NCBI GenBank assembly: GCA_030247855.1
Contig: JAPDRN010000127.1
Location: forward strand, 1-64,000
DNA: 64,000 bases
Direction of reading: 5' to 3'
Source: Knufia peltigerae
Lineage: Eukaryota > Ascomycota > Eurotiomycetes > Chaetothyriales > Trichomeriaceae
Below the pieces are notes generated by a model. The model searched no databases. It was not told the origin of the DNA and saw only the letters and a list, made by a program, of their open reading frames with translations. A program made the position numbers and the translations under genes. Positions 1-12,190 of the stretch are shown piece by piece (position 1 is the first letter of the stretch; every line of letters begins with the position of its first letter).

Positions 1-3000
1 CCCCTTTTGCTTTTTCGTTTGTTTTGTCCTTGGTCTCTTTTGCTGCTTTTTTGCCACCTTCTCGATTCCCGCCACACACTCACGCACCGATCTCTGACTG
101 GACTTCCCACTCCTCCTTTTTGTGTCTTGTGTCTCGTGTTTCGTGTTTTCCCCGAGTTTCCGTCGTCACGGCGTGGGTCGTCTGCCTGCCTGCCTGCCTC
201 CCTGCCTGCCTGCCTGCCTGGACGCCCTTGTCCGAGTCACGTACCACCGCAGCCGTTTCAACGAACGAGGCCAACCAAGGCCAGCCTCCTCCCCTTACGT
301 GTGACGATGTTGTACTTGCCCAAATTTCCATCCAGATTCGAAACGGGAACCGGGAACGGAATCCCTTACGGGGGAAAAAAGGCCTCATCGCCAATCTCGT
401 ATCTCGTAAGGGAAAACACACGTGCCGAGGAGCGAAACGTGTATCTGGGGTGCCTGAGATGGAGCTGGGCGATACGAGTTTCATCCCAGAAACAAAAAAA
501 GACTTACACAACAGGGGAGACCCAGGAAGGAATGTTTGAACACCCAAGTGGTGTAAACTGAAAAGTGAAATGTCTTGTTATTCTGATCCAGTGAATGCGC
601 CCACCCATTAATAAAGTATCTGACCCCAGGTACATGACCAAATGAAACAAAGAGAATTAGGGGTATCATCAACAACTTCTTCCTGAAGGACAACTCAAAC
701 CGTAAGTAAAGAAAAGCAATCAACCAAAAACGCCAGTCAGCATAGCCATGGCTTCTCAAGTTCTCGCACGCAGAGTCTCGTGCCATTCATGGTCTCATCT
801 AATTCACAACATGTCCTTCATTCGTTCCAAGAAACCATGACATCAGCCCAACATCGGACGGGGTGACAAGGGCTCATTGTGGCCCCTTCATCGTCATACC
901 ATGAAGTTAGTAGATCACTGTTACAGCTCGGGCAAGCAAGTGTTGAACACAGTATTCTGTGTCACAGAAGAAGCCCCATTCTGGGATAGAATTAAAGGAG
1001 AGAAAGCCAGTCATCTTCTCACAAATCCAAACACCATCCTTTTGAAGTTAGAACCGTGATTTGGGTCTGGTCGAGAATATCCAGAATGATACTCCATTCG
1101 CTGTAATGTCAAGCGAAAAAGAAGCCAGGGGTATTGTCCCTCAGATGACTCACTCCTATTTTCTCGAGTCGAAGAGCTCTCACTATCGTTTCTTCGATCT
1201 GGCTGGAGCAAGTAGCCAAAGGCTCCTCGCATGTGCAAGCAAACATTGCAATGGCCCTGTCGGATCCGCATCAAGACAAGGTTTCATCGGTAGAGAAGTC
1301 TGCGTGGGTCGCACAAGAACCGAGTACTCGTAGTGGCGGTACCTTACGATGGATGAATTTGGAACTAAGCAGCATGGCAAACAGGTCCTGCCAAACTACC
1401 ATCATCGTTTGGAGGACCACCAAAGAAGCATCGCTCGAATCATCACTGAGATGATGGATCCGATGGCCCTCGAAAGAAGCTTGAAGTCGCAGAAGCGCCT
1501 GATTCCTCTTTCCAGTGATTTCCATCGGGCACACTGATGACGGAGCAGGGCCAATGCGTGCTGCCAGTACTTTGTCAAGTGAATTATTGGCCGTTGCCTG
1601 CGTGCTTTGTCAAATGGAAAAATACTGGGTGTTGCCTCATAGGCAGAGGCTCATTGCCCTCTTGGTGTGACGGTATTTCAATGCCATGTCTCTTGCTTAG
1701 GCCTGTACCTGTTGGTCACGGAGGTGCTGAACCGAAAGGTCCGCTTGGCTGAAATAGAAAGCACACTCTTTTGACCTTCTCGCTGATACAAAGGGACGGT
1801 TGACGAAGGATGCTCTCTTCCAGCATGCCGGTGATTCTGCTGTGCAGAGCTCCCCCAAATCTTATACAGCGTTGTCAGTGTTGAAAGATAGAGAGCTCGA
1901 AGTCGGAAGCAAGCCCAGGTGCGCCACTTCGTGATGTGCACATTTCGCTTGCTTGCGTATGGTTCCACGATGACCCGGAGGCCGTCGCAATGGGGCCAGC
2001 TGATGCTTGAAATAGAGGGTGGGGAGCCCTGAAAGACATAACAGCTAAGCCTAAATAGGGTTAAGATAGGCGCTGTTCAACCCCAGGACAGTTGCACCTA
2101 TTGGCCCATGCAGGCAAACCTGGCTTGCGAGGCTAGTTGACGCAGAGATTTGCCTGGAATCCTGCCCCTTTTCTGCAACAAGGTGGGCTTCCTAGGCATA
2201 ATGCAAGCGGTTTCGGGTGGCCAGATCAGATGGCTGTTGCCTCCCATGCCAGATAAATAATAAGACACCCCTCAGTCCACCCAGGATGAGGTTGCTTCTC
2301 CGTTCTTTTCTTGCTGCAACATTTCGGAAGATTTGAGCCTTTCTGATTTCACAGCTTTGGGCCTACCTTGGACAGCTCATAATTTTGTTCTTTTCGTCAA
2401 GCCTATCGGCTTCTCTTTCTTTTGATTGACAGTCTTCTCGTCTCTTTTGGGTTGTTGCAACTCCCTTCTTGTCCTCAGAGACAGGGCCTTGAACTTTGTT
2501 GACCACTATGTCAAGGGGTTTCCTCTCATGAAATCAACATAAGGCTGTCGAGTTGATAGCGCGTCCTATTGACTGTTTTTGGTGTTGATAACACAGCCCG
2601 CGAAAAGGCAACAAGCAGGCAACCATCCCGATGCACGTGATGTCGTGTACCGAGATGGGTGGCTCGAACCCACGTGACCCGCGGGTGCCTGAATGCCTGC
2701 GAAGATGGTTGCTGGCTGCGGGAAGCCCTGGCTCGATGGTAACGGGAGAGAGCTGGAGATTATCAGGTAAGGAATGATGTAGTCCGGGATATGGGCGATG
2801 AGGATCGTTGCTGCTGACCAAATTGATGGAACATGCCAAACGCCAGAACATTGGTGGTGCATCACTGGGGTATGTCGTGATACAGCAGAGAGACAAAGGA
2901 AACCTGAACGAATGTCTTGATACTCCAGTTAAACAAAAGCCATGCTGTGTGTCCTGTACGATCACTCACCTGGAAAAGGAAACATCTGCGCCACCATACC

Positions 3001-3020
3001 ATCTCCTCACCCTCCGATTC
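1..3020. other. Gene-poor region, no gene recognised
   Basis: Open frames here are short and overlap one another on both strands, and none carries a recognisable domain. A plus-strand stretch at 1233-1454 has balanced codon use and could be an exon, but I could not join it to others. Around 2580-2850 the minus strand also has a coding-like frame without start or splice partners. No RNA gene was found. It may hold untranslated leaders, non-coding RNA or decayed sequence; I cannot choose between these. Confidence 0.5.
182..220. repeat. CTGC/TGCC tetranucleotide microsatellite
   Basis: About nine copies of the unit CTGC run in tandem, with one variant copy (CTCC) in the middle. It is a simple-sequence repeat in non-coding DNA. 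Confidence 0.9.
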
Positions 3021-4104
3021 TTAGTTGGAAGTGTGGTCGACACCTTGCTCAAATTGAGACAAGATGACGTCCATGTTCCCCATCAAAAGACTCTGTCGAG
3101 TCCTTGGTGGCATCCTTCCTGCTATGTATTCCCGGTCAAGAGGAAATTGAGCAGAACGTCGCTCCAGAGCCGAGTCGTGCAAGTCTCTAGTAGTGGAAGA
3201 TGATGAAGAGGAGGTAGTGGAAGAGAAATAAGAAGATGAGGACGATGAGGAAGATGAGGAAGACGAGACCGACGTGCCAGTGGTGGTGGATACACATCGG
3301 ATCACTGTGCTTTGCAATGAGCCCAACCGGGTCTGTGAAGTTCGTTGTTGGGAGTCACTGTCACGGTCAGTCAGTAGCAGAACTGGCAATGAGTGGCAGG
3401 TCACTGCAAGCGAATGGCCTCAGCATGAGCACAAGGACCGTGCTTTGAACTGGAGCCACTCTGCAGCCCTGAGAAAGAGACCCATGTTGGTAGATGTTGT
3501 CCTGTCGCAGGCCCACGCCAGGCATCGCCCAAGTATGGGGAGTGTTGGCTATGGGTGCCTGCGTTCCTATGACTGGACTACACAAGAATGACACCAGAAA
3601 TCATATTGAGGAGTCATTTGCGAGCGAATCTCCGCTCTTATGTAGGGCTCAATATCAAATGTTTGGACTCACCCCATGTTGTTCTACTGTTGCAAAGACA
3701 CTGCGTCGAGCCACTTGGTGGATTTGTATAGGCGGAGGTTCGGGGCCTCTGGGTCGGTTACCTTTATTTAAAAGTGCAGTAGATGACAGTAGTGATTCCT
3801 CAATAGCGTCAAAGTCCTGGCAAGACGTAAACGGGTCTGTGTTGTAGCAAAAATCGCTGTCGGGGAAAGCGGTCTTGTCGAGCAGGGTGGAAATGGCTGC
3901 GTGAGACAGTCGTAGGCAGGTTGGGATTCGAGAGAGGATGCGGAGCACAGGAGCGCAGGCAGTTTACACTAGACACCGTCCACTATCTTATTGGTACAAT
4001 TGTGCCACCGGTCAGTCCTTCCAAAGCATTGTATTTTTGACTCAAGTGTATTGGACAGAAACGCCCTGGTACGGGCTGCTTCAGTGCTTACCGTCCCCCT
4101 GCAT
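3021..4104 (-). CDS. Tentative spliced gene, Ser-rich hypothetical protein (248 aa)
   Basis: I propose four exons: 4104-4092, 3896-3673, 3577-3405 and 3357-3021. They sum to 747 nt with all phases matching. Donors are GTAAGC, GTGAGT and GTGACC. The last intron (47 bp) has a CTGAC branch site before GTGACAG. The first coding exon would be only 13 nt. The protein has no domain I recognise. Its last third holds a long serine/threonine tract encoded by a GAGGAT-type repeat on the plus strand, followed by a more ordinary C-terminus (ending EQGVDHTSN). No signal peptide or membrane segment is obvious. The start is the weakest part; a remnant of a longer gene is the alternative. Confidence 0.35.
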
Positions 4105-5985
4105 ACTTGTATCTTACGGTTGCGTAGTACATCAAAGTCCTTCGACTGACACGTAATATTCTCGTCTGCACATTTGTGGCCTTCCAAGAGGCGATGCAGA
4201 GGTCTCATTATTTGGCACTTTTGCAATGACTCCCAGACATGTTGAGCAAAAGACGAGGATGTTTTTGGAATGCGTGCCGTGGAACTTTTTTATCTACTAT
4301 GAACGTCTCGTCAGAAGGATGAACACGATAAAAACCTCCATCTGGCAATGATTCACATTTCACATGTGTCGCACATGGGTTTCCAGCAAAACAATGAGTT
4401 CATCCGTCTCCGGTTTCTCAGAGACTGAAGGTCGATCTCGCATGTTTCTTTTGTGGCCCGGAGTTTGGAACAGTCTTTGGTGGCCATCTGGTCTACATAT
4501 CAATTTAGTGCTACTTCTGCTCTCTCAGTACCTATATCACACATATATGTAGCTGGCTACCAGTCTCTTTGACTTATCCCTTTACTCGTTTGGAGTGCAC
4601 CTCTACCAGTACATCTACTCACGCCATCAATTGTCGTCGGGGATGGTTGAGCACAGGGCACCAACAAACGGTGTCGCGGGGCATGGCGGGGCGCTGATGT
4701 AGTTGTCAAAGCGCCTGAGGCGCCTATCGATAAGGCTAGTGCCCGCCTGTCTCCGTTACCCATAACGCCTAATAGAGATACCCTTAAAACAATATGGCTC
4801 GGGAATGTTGAGACTTCTGGCCCCTACAGTGACACTGTAGTTCTCAAGTGCAAGATTTCCAGAGGCCAAGATTCCTGTTCAAGTTGGTAGCAGGACCCTC
4901 ACAAGGCACCACGGGTTGCTCCTCATAGCGCAAAAGCAGCATACAGTATGATATCGAGTTTTTCCACTCGACGCTCATTGTCCTTCTGTTGGCCATTCTA
5001 AATACAATTCGTGCTCGTAGTGCCGCGCTTCATGACTGAGACGGAGTAGACTAATCATGGCAACAATCTGGAGTTTGTGATGTAAGTTTGTTGTTGACTC
5101 TCTCTAGAAAAGGACCATTGAATTAGAGGAGGGATTACCAAAATGCAGATACGAGCCACTGGGATCCTCATATTCAAGCTCTCCGAATATGGTAGACTGT
5201 TTATAGGCGGCGGCAGCTAAGGCCTAATAGGCCGGACAAGGCCCAATCATGATCCACGCGTGTCAGAGTCTTTGTTGAATAATTAGGGTCCCTGACTATC
5301 AACGGGAGCACAATAAATACCCTACAATAAGCACCGGTACCATATTGGCGAACTTGGCATGGAATTCTTAAACGACTCGCCCAATCTCCGTTGACGAGAC
5401 TCCATGATACTCTCTGTACTGTACAGTACTCCCTAAAATAATGCTCCATATGCTACTTTGTAATTCTGCTTTCTTTGTGGTTTGTGGGCATGTATTGTAT
5501 TATGGCTGGGTTATCTATCTACCTGAGGCTCTGCGCCACGATTTTGCTGCCACAGAGCATCCCATGTGCTTCGTAACCCTGTTCACGTAGATATTCCTGC
5601 ACAACTACGGAGTAATTCACCTGTATATTGTATACACGTACCTTCACTTCGTGTTCTGCCTGTCCTCCTTTATGACCAGCCGCAGCCCCCTGTGTTCACA
5701 CTTCCCGAGGTGACGTCACTCAGGCCTTGATATCGCAAATTGGATCCTTTGCCAAGCTTTTCCCAAATTGTCTTGGTCTTGGTTCTTGTTTCCCTGTTTG
5801 TCTCGCCTTTTGCCATCGTTGACGATATTTCAATATTTCAATATTTCGATCATTATCTGTTATTCTACTGTATCATTTTCTGGACAACACACTTGATCAG
5901 GGCCATCACCATCCTTTTCAATCCTACGCTCAAACCGAGACTGTTGTTGTAACATGCTCCTCTACCACCACTTCCTTCAATAACA
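4105..5985. other. Intergenic, no gene seen
   Basis: Nearly 1.9 kb without a supportable gene. The last few hundred bases are pyrimidine-rich and should include the promoter and leader of the cation exchanger that follows. A short triple repeat of ATTTCAAT-like units lies near 5827-5850. Confidence 0.5.
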
Positions 5986-8007
5986 ATGCGTATGTTTCGC
6001 CTTCTCCACTGCCTCGCCCGTCACCCTCGTTATTCCTAACCTTCAGTCCAGATCGAGTCCGAGCATGGGCACACTCGTCCGCTCATCAGAACAAATTCAA
6101 TCCATGGTCGCAAAGTGATCAGAATTCGAAAGCCGCTGGCAAAGCACCCGCCAATGGCCAGGATACCGCAGATCAGAACCCGCGTGGATCTCGTTCGACG
6201 CGACTCTGGAAGAACGTCAAGGCGCCACTCTTTCACAGTTGGGTCAATGTTCTCTTGGTATTTGTGCCCGTCGGTATCGCCGTCCATTTCGCAAATATCA
6301 ATCCGAACATTGTCTTTGCACTCAATGCTGTGGCCATTATTCCCTTGGCAGGCCTGTTGACCTTCGCCACCGAGTGTGTTGCCCACCGATTAGGACCGAC
6401 GTTGGGCGCACTATTGAATGTCAGTTTTGGAAATGCGGTGGAACTTATCATTTTCATCATCGCTCTTGTCAAGAATGAGATTCGCATTGTACAAGCCTCT
6501 CTGATAGGCTCACTCCTGGCCAACTTGCTCCTCATTTTGGGCATGGCGTTTCTTATCGGTGGCCTGGAATTCCAAGAGCAGATCTACGACAGTACTGTTA
6601 CGCAGATGAGCGCCTGTCTCTTGGCCCTGGCGGTACTAAGCCTTTTGATCCCGGTTCGTCATTTCCAAGTTTTCCTCAATCGATGACCCACTGGCTAATC
6701 CCGAACAGACTGCTTTCCACGCTTCTTTCAGTGACTTGGACAGAGCAGACCGTGCAGTGATTAAGTTGAGTCGAGGCACATCCGTCATTCTCCTGGTCAT
6801 CTACTTCCTTTACCTGCTGTTTCAACTCAAGTCGCACGCCTATCTGTATCAGGGAACCCCGCAACATGTCATTGACGAGGAATCGGCCCCAGGTTTCCTC
6901 GCACGTTTCGATTCAACCAGTTCGTCTGCGAGTTCGTCACGGGTGTCAACCGCCAACTCTAGTACGGGTTCCAATCGTCGTGTGCGCAAGAGGCTGAGGG
7001 CAAAGCTGGGCATGAAACGGCATGAGAAGACAGAAATCGAGCCAGAAAGGGACATTGAACCCACTGAGCATGAAGGAGCCCCATCGACAGAAGTCGTGAG
7101 CGAAAAGACAGAAGAACCGGCAGAGATTGAACAGCCTCCTCAACATTCGGGACCTATAGCGACTCCTGTCACAGTCACCGCCTCATCTCAGGCGGGAGCC
7201 AGGGCAAAAATGCCATTAGGAGCACGAGGTCTGTCGTTCCGTACGCCACCAGTTTTTCGGTCATCAACCAACCCACCTGGAGGACCTCTGACAGATCATT
7301 CGCAAAATAACCTCCGCCGCTACAGGTCAGATCCCAACAATCGTCAGTACGCACAGCGACAAAATGTTTCCCCCACGTCTCGAAGAATTGACAGGCGCCA
7401 AACCCCCAAAAGCACCATTTCAAAGGAAGAGGAAAGTGAACCCCCCATGGGTCAAACAGCGTCCATCATTTGGCTTCTCATCTCCACCGGTCTCGTTGCT
7501 TTGTGTGCAGAATTTCTGGTGGGCAGTATCGAGCACTTGGTCCAAAATTCACCACTGTCGGAAGCTTTTGTTGGATTGATCATTCTGCCCATCGTAGGCA
7601 ATGCAGCAGAGCATGTTACAGCAGTGACTGTCGCGGCGAAGAACAAGCTCGATCTTGCTCTCGGGGTGTCTCTGGGCTCGTCCATTCAAATCGCGCTTTT
7701 TGTCACCCCGGTTGTCGTCATTCTTGGTTGGATCATGGACAAAAGCATGTCTCTGTATTTCAGCCTATTCGAAACTGGCTCGCTCTTCGTCTCAACCTTC
7801 ATCGTCAATTTTCTCGTGCTCGACGGTCGGAGCAACTACCTGGAAGGAGCGCTGTTGTGTGCTTGTTACATCATTGTCGCGTAAGTTTCAATTTCCATCC
7901 TTTCGAGTTTTTGCAAGCCTTCTAACCAGCACTGCAGTGTCGGAGCATACTTCTTCCCTGATGACCAAGATCAGAGCTCTCTCACAAGCGGACCCGGCAA
8001 CGGCTAA
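5986..8007 (+). CDS. Vacuolar-type Ca2+/H+ exchanger (CAX family)
   Basis: Predicted 615-residue membrane antiporter that would move Ca2+ into the vacuole in exchange for protons. Exons are 5986-5989, 6052-6653, 6709-7880 and 7938-8007; all junctions keep frame. The first coding exon is just ATG plus one base, followed by GTATGT. The two hallmark repeats are visible: GNAVELIIF (from about residue 129) and GNAAEHVTAV (from about residue 499). Each sits in a block of several hydrophobic helices, as in Vcx1/CAX proteins. Between the two halves is a long hydrophilic Ser/Pro/Arg-rich loop of roughly 200 residues, longer than in yeast Vcx1. The N-terminus is polar, and a short tail follows the last helix. 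An upstream ATG in another exon cannot be excluded. Family assignment is firm; the ion and the compartment are inferred from the family. Confidence 0.9.
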
Positions 8008-8341
8008 AAGTTGGGAAGTGGACTATCTATCTCCCCCAAATTCTGTAGAATCTTGTTATAAGAACACATTAATTCGACTTATCGTACCTGCAATGCCTGG
8101 TTTTCCTGTAGCTATTCGGCACGTAGAGATTGACTCGTATCCCAGCCTCTTCAGTGTGCCGAGACACTTTCACATGCAAGGCGGATCAACGTGGGTCTCA
8201 CATGCCGGAAAGTAAATCCACCGATGACGTTCGACGTGGAAACGAAAACACTTTTATACAACATGACAACAAATTCCTTCTCAGGCTCTTTTCTTTCTCG
8301 ACTTATCTTGACAGAGTACATTGAATGTCACTGTATCTACC

Positions 8342-9986
8342 ATGGCTTTCAATCCCGTCATCTGGTTCTACACCCTAGTCCAGTGGCTACTAGCCAAGAT
8401 ATTCTCGCCCAACCCTCCTGCACCCGGCGCTCGACTTCGGCGACCTAAGATTGCCGTCATCGGGGGCGGCTTGACAGGAGTTTCCGCTGCAGCCCACTGT
8501 GTTGGCCATGGATTCGAAGTCACCTTATTCGAAGCTCGAGGCAAGGATCATCTCGGAGGCATTTGGTCCAATGTGAACACGGCAAGTGGACGCTCTGTTT
8601 ACACTGCTCTCATGGCTGTATCTTTCTGACAATCCTACAGACATCTGGACTTCAGATTCACAGTGTCATGTACCGTTTTCACCCATCTGTTAAATGGGAC
8701 AGTGGCTATCCGAAACAGAACCAGATTGTGGACCAAGTCCGAGAGCTCTGGCACCGCTATGATCTTGACGAACGGACAAGATTCAACGTCAAAGTCGAGA
8801 AGATCTACAAGGACAAGCTAGACCGATGGATCGTCAATGACCCTTCAAACGGTAGATTCGACGGGATCATACCGGCCATTGGAACTTGCGGTGCACCCAA
8901 AATGCCCCATCTCCCCGGCCAGGACAAGTTCAAGGGCCACGTCTTGCACTCGTCCAGTCTCGACAACGAAGATGCAAAAGACAAGAAGATCCTCATCGTG
9001 GGCGGAGGAGCCAGCGCGGTTGAAGCATTGGAGTGGGCCGTCAACACGGGGGCTGCGGAAATCAAAGTGCTTGCTAGAAGTGACAAATGGATCATCCCTC
9101 GAAATGGGTTTGTGGATGCACTCCTGGCCTTCAACATTTTCGGACAAGAGACCCTGTTTTCGTGGATCCCTGAAAACCTTTTGCGGTTCTTCTTTTACCG
9201 CGACCTCCGAGACATCGCGCCGACTGACCGGGGTCTGTTCACTGAGACACCGATGGTCAACAGTGAGATCTTTGAACAAATCCGGGCAGGGAAAGCATCA
9301 TGGCTCCGAGGGGACATCGAACAGGTTGAGGAGAATGGCATCCTCTTCAACCACCGGGCCAAGGGAGTTCCAAAAGGCGGGCCAGGTCATCGTAAGTTGG
9401 TGGAGGGAGACATGATTATTATGGCCACCGGTTACAAGCGTCCCGGTCTCGACTTTCTTCCAGAACAGTGCTTTGAGCCAGGCTATGAACCACCTCGTTG
9501 GTTCATCCAGTGCTTTCCTCCGGCCGAGCCATCCATATGTGCCATCAACTCGACCTATGTCAATGCCATTGGGTAAGTTTTTTTTTTTTTTTTTTTTTGG
9601 AGAAATTGGCAAGTTGGATTTTCTTTCACTGCTGACCACCTTACCTTTGTAGAACTGTGGGAAATTATCACATTGGTATCTACACTCGTATGCTGCTCAT
9701 GTTCCTGGTCGACCCCTTGACCACTCCACGAACATGGTGGATGAAGAGATGGGTCGACCTCACCAGCACGGTCAAGTCCTTGGCACCGACCAAAGCATTT
9801 GACTTCTTCACCTACTCGGAGTTGCTCTACTGGTTCTGCTTCATCACATTGATCAACCCATTCCGGTGGAAGTGGGCATTCTTTGTGCTCTTTGGCATTG
9901 GCAAGAATCTTCCGGCGAATATCGTAGAGAAGGAAGACAAGTTGAGGAATGGTCTCGGGTTCCGTAAGAGCAAGTTGGACGAGTAG
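8342..9986 (+). CDS. Flavin-containing monooxygenase-like protein
   Basis: 501-residue FAD/NADPH-dependent monooxygenase of the FMO/Baeyer-Villiger type, which would hydroxylate or oxygenate a small substrate. Exons are 8342-8581, 8641-9572 and 9653-9986. Visible motifs are the FAD Rossmann loop (VIGGGLTGVSAA, from about residue 38), an FMO-like FKGHVLHSS near residue 177, and the NADPH loop VGGGASA near residue 200. The first ~20 residues are hydrophobic and the C-terminal region has two hydrophobic stretches, so membrane association is likely. The first intron appears to use a GC donor (G|GCAAGT); using the nearby GT at 8574 instead would remove two codons. The second intron contains a run of about 20 T. 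The substrate is unknown. No partner gene for a pathway is evident next to it. Confidence 0.88.
8582..8640 (+). other. Probable GC-AG intron
   Basis: The donor reads ACG|GCAAGT and the acceptor CTACAG|ACA. This non-canonical site matches the full GCAAGT consensus seen in fungal GC-AG introns, and it preserves the family sequence across the junction (N-T-T-S-G-L-Q). Confidence 0.6.
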
Positions 9987-10517
9987 GCAACGATTTGGGA
10001 TAGACCGGTGACAAAACGACCCTTACATAAGTTGTCACTCTCGTTTTATGTACTGTAAATAGATGATCCATGGTTCACCGAATACTTGGTGCATGTTATT
10101 GAAAAGTACGCGCCCATCATAGAATGCATCACATGTAAATAACAGTAAAGATTATGGAATTACCGAGTTCATGGACAGTGACGTCAAGGTTGACGCAAGG
10201 CTTTTGAACGCGGAAAATACACAGCATGAGAAAATAAAAAAGGACGAGAGAACCTCGGATGTTCAAAATTTTGACAAATGATCGTTTGCAGCTTCTGAAT
10301 ATGATGTCGGCGTAGTAGGAAAGCCCCTTCCACGCAAAATCACCAGGGAAAGAGGTGAACTGATCAACTTTGATTCCTGAGCACAAAACCGTCTCTCCAT
10401 TCATCTCCCCATACCGATCTTCAACCAGCCTGAACGATCGAGCGAAAAACAGCATACGATTAAGAGACATATTCTGCTCACCAATTACAAACTGCCCTCA
10501 ATACTCGTACTTTGACC
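9987..10517. other. Intergenic region
   Basis: 530 bp between two plus-strand genes, AT-rich in the middle. An open minus-strand frame at 10129-10470 has no recognisable features. The stretch probably holds the 3' end of the monooxygenase transcript and the promoter of the next gene. Confidence 0.5.
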
Positions 10518-11518
10518 ATGGACGACCCTGGTGCGTCCATTGACCTCCAAACGTACACATACTGCGCCCGGCCATTTTACTAACCATTCTGCCTTTGTAG
10601 TGGCCGAGATACCGCATGTGATAAGAACGCTGGTCACAGCTCCCTCCGATGTACAAACCGAGACCATCAAGTCATATTTTACGCCCACCGCATCGTTCAC
10701 CCACCCCTTTTGTAGAACCGGGAGTTTCCCAGGTTCGATATGGCTCATCATGTATGTCTCCCTCCTTTTTTTGCCTTTGCTGTTTATTGACTCCTCTCCA
10801 GCATGATTTACCGTTGGTACAAGATCCTCAGTCCTCATGTCGACATTTGGGTTGACAGTGTCGGTAAGTCTCAACAAAGTTGTGGCCTTCAAACAAGAAA
10901 AAACATGTCAATTGATGATGCCATCCAGCATTCGACAAGGAAAAGCTTCTCCTTTACGTTTCCATGCACCAGGATTTCAGAATTTGGGCCGTACCATTCT
11001 ACATTGCTCCAGTCAAATTGGTCACGGTTTTGCAACTCACAACCGATCCCACATCACAACCTCCGGATGAGTCTGCTCCTCAGGTGAATGAAAGAGAAAG
11101 ATCGAGATCGAGATCACCAACCAAAAGACCCAAGAAAGGCAGAGTGGGTCATGGCAGGAAGAAGAATATCAGTTTCCATGACGGTAAGAGGAAGGAAACT
11201 GCCCCAGCCCTCACCACCTCTTCCGATGCGCTCAAAATAGCCGGTGACAATACCAACAACAAAAACGACAACGACGACGGCACAAAGTACTACATTCAAT
11301 CCCAGAACGACCTATACCAGACGAGCGAATGGATCAAGTTCATACTACCTTGGGGTGTTGGTGTTTTGTTGATGGTCTTGTGGCAATTCTGGGCGACGTT
11401 CCTATGTGTCGTGGGGACCAAGGTCGTCGAAACCATCATGTGGTTGCCACGGAAGGTGTACTATTCCGACGTCGAGATCTTTGAAAATAACGACAACAAA
11501 GCTCTTGGACCAGACTGA
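10518..11518 (+). CDS. SigF-like NTF2-like domain protein with C-terminal membrane anchor
   Basis: 271-residue protein resembling fungal proteins annotated as SigF-like/NTF2-like. Exons are 10518-10530 (13 nt), 10601-10751, 10802-10863 and 10929-11518, with every phase matching. The N-terminal ~120 residues contain the family's pattern: a helix after the start, YFTPTASFTHPFCRTGSFPG, then a hydrophobic strand, IYRWYKI and DFRIWAVPFYIAPVKLVTVL. A basic, low-complexity linker follows (RERSRSRSPTKRPKKGR). A single transmembrane helix near the C-terminus (WIKFILPWGVGVLLMVLWQF) suggests an ER or other endomembrane location. The molecular role is unknown; NTF2-like folds often bind small ligands or catalyse isomerisations. 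Confident on exon structure and family, not on function. Confidence 0.8.
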
Positions 11519-12190
11519 GCAGGGATTGTACGGAGTACAGAGAGTCGAAAGACTGCTGTGAGTCTGGGCGGGCCTGCAAGGAATATCTATTACTCATGGA
11601 CTCGAGATGGCGTTGAATAAAAAGGGGATTCTCGTATGAACGACATGATAATCGTACACAAGGTATATATAGTCTGCTGACTGACTGTGACTGTGGTTGG
11701 GACCGAGTATTGGTGTATGTTCTTGGACGGCCAAGTATAAGATATTCGGGAAATCTGTGGCAAGGCTGCGTGCAGTGATATTGGGAGGACTTCTCTTCCT
11801 GCACAACAAACAAGGACTCTTCTAGAATAGATTTCTTTTGGTATAGAATTACTGGCTACATTTCCAACTTTTATATGTTGCACGAGTAAGTTCCGTCCGA
11901 GAATATCTTAACCATCAGCGCGCCTCGGGAGTCTCGATTCAAGTATATTTGTTCTTTTCTTTCCACGCGGCTTTGATAACGTTACCCATACGATATCAAC
12001 ATTTTCCCGTACACGCCGTACACTTGGGAAGTACCCTTTTTTTTTTTTAAATCTTACTTTTATAAATCACCACACCTGTCTCTCCCTCCTATTCTTTTCA
12101 TCCCTCTTCTTCTTTTTCTTCTTCCATCTCTCTCTCTCTCTTTCTCTTTCTCACACTTCTTTTGTTGGGGTTGTTTTTTTTAAAAAAAAA
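11519..12190. other. Convergent intergenic region with pyrimidine tract
   Basis: The 3' ends of two convergent genes meet here. From about 12060 to 12155 the plus strand is almost pure C/T, including a (CT)n run, and it is followed by T-rich then A-rich runs at 12172-12190. No gene was seen. Confidence 0.6.

Noticed and set aside
80..561. Overlapping open frames on both strands near the window start
   Set aside because: They run through the CTGC microsatellite, giving Cys/Leu/Pro or Gly/Arg/Gln repeats, and have no domain or splice structure.
2641..2680. GGGTTCGAGCC on the minus strand, like the T-arm of a tRNA
   Set aside because: The stem does not pair properly, and no acceptor stem, anticodon arm or A-box lies at the right distance.
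10129..10470. Minus-strand open frame of 113 codons
   Set aside because: No recognisable features, poor codon pattern, and it sits in the intergenic space of two plus-strand genes.
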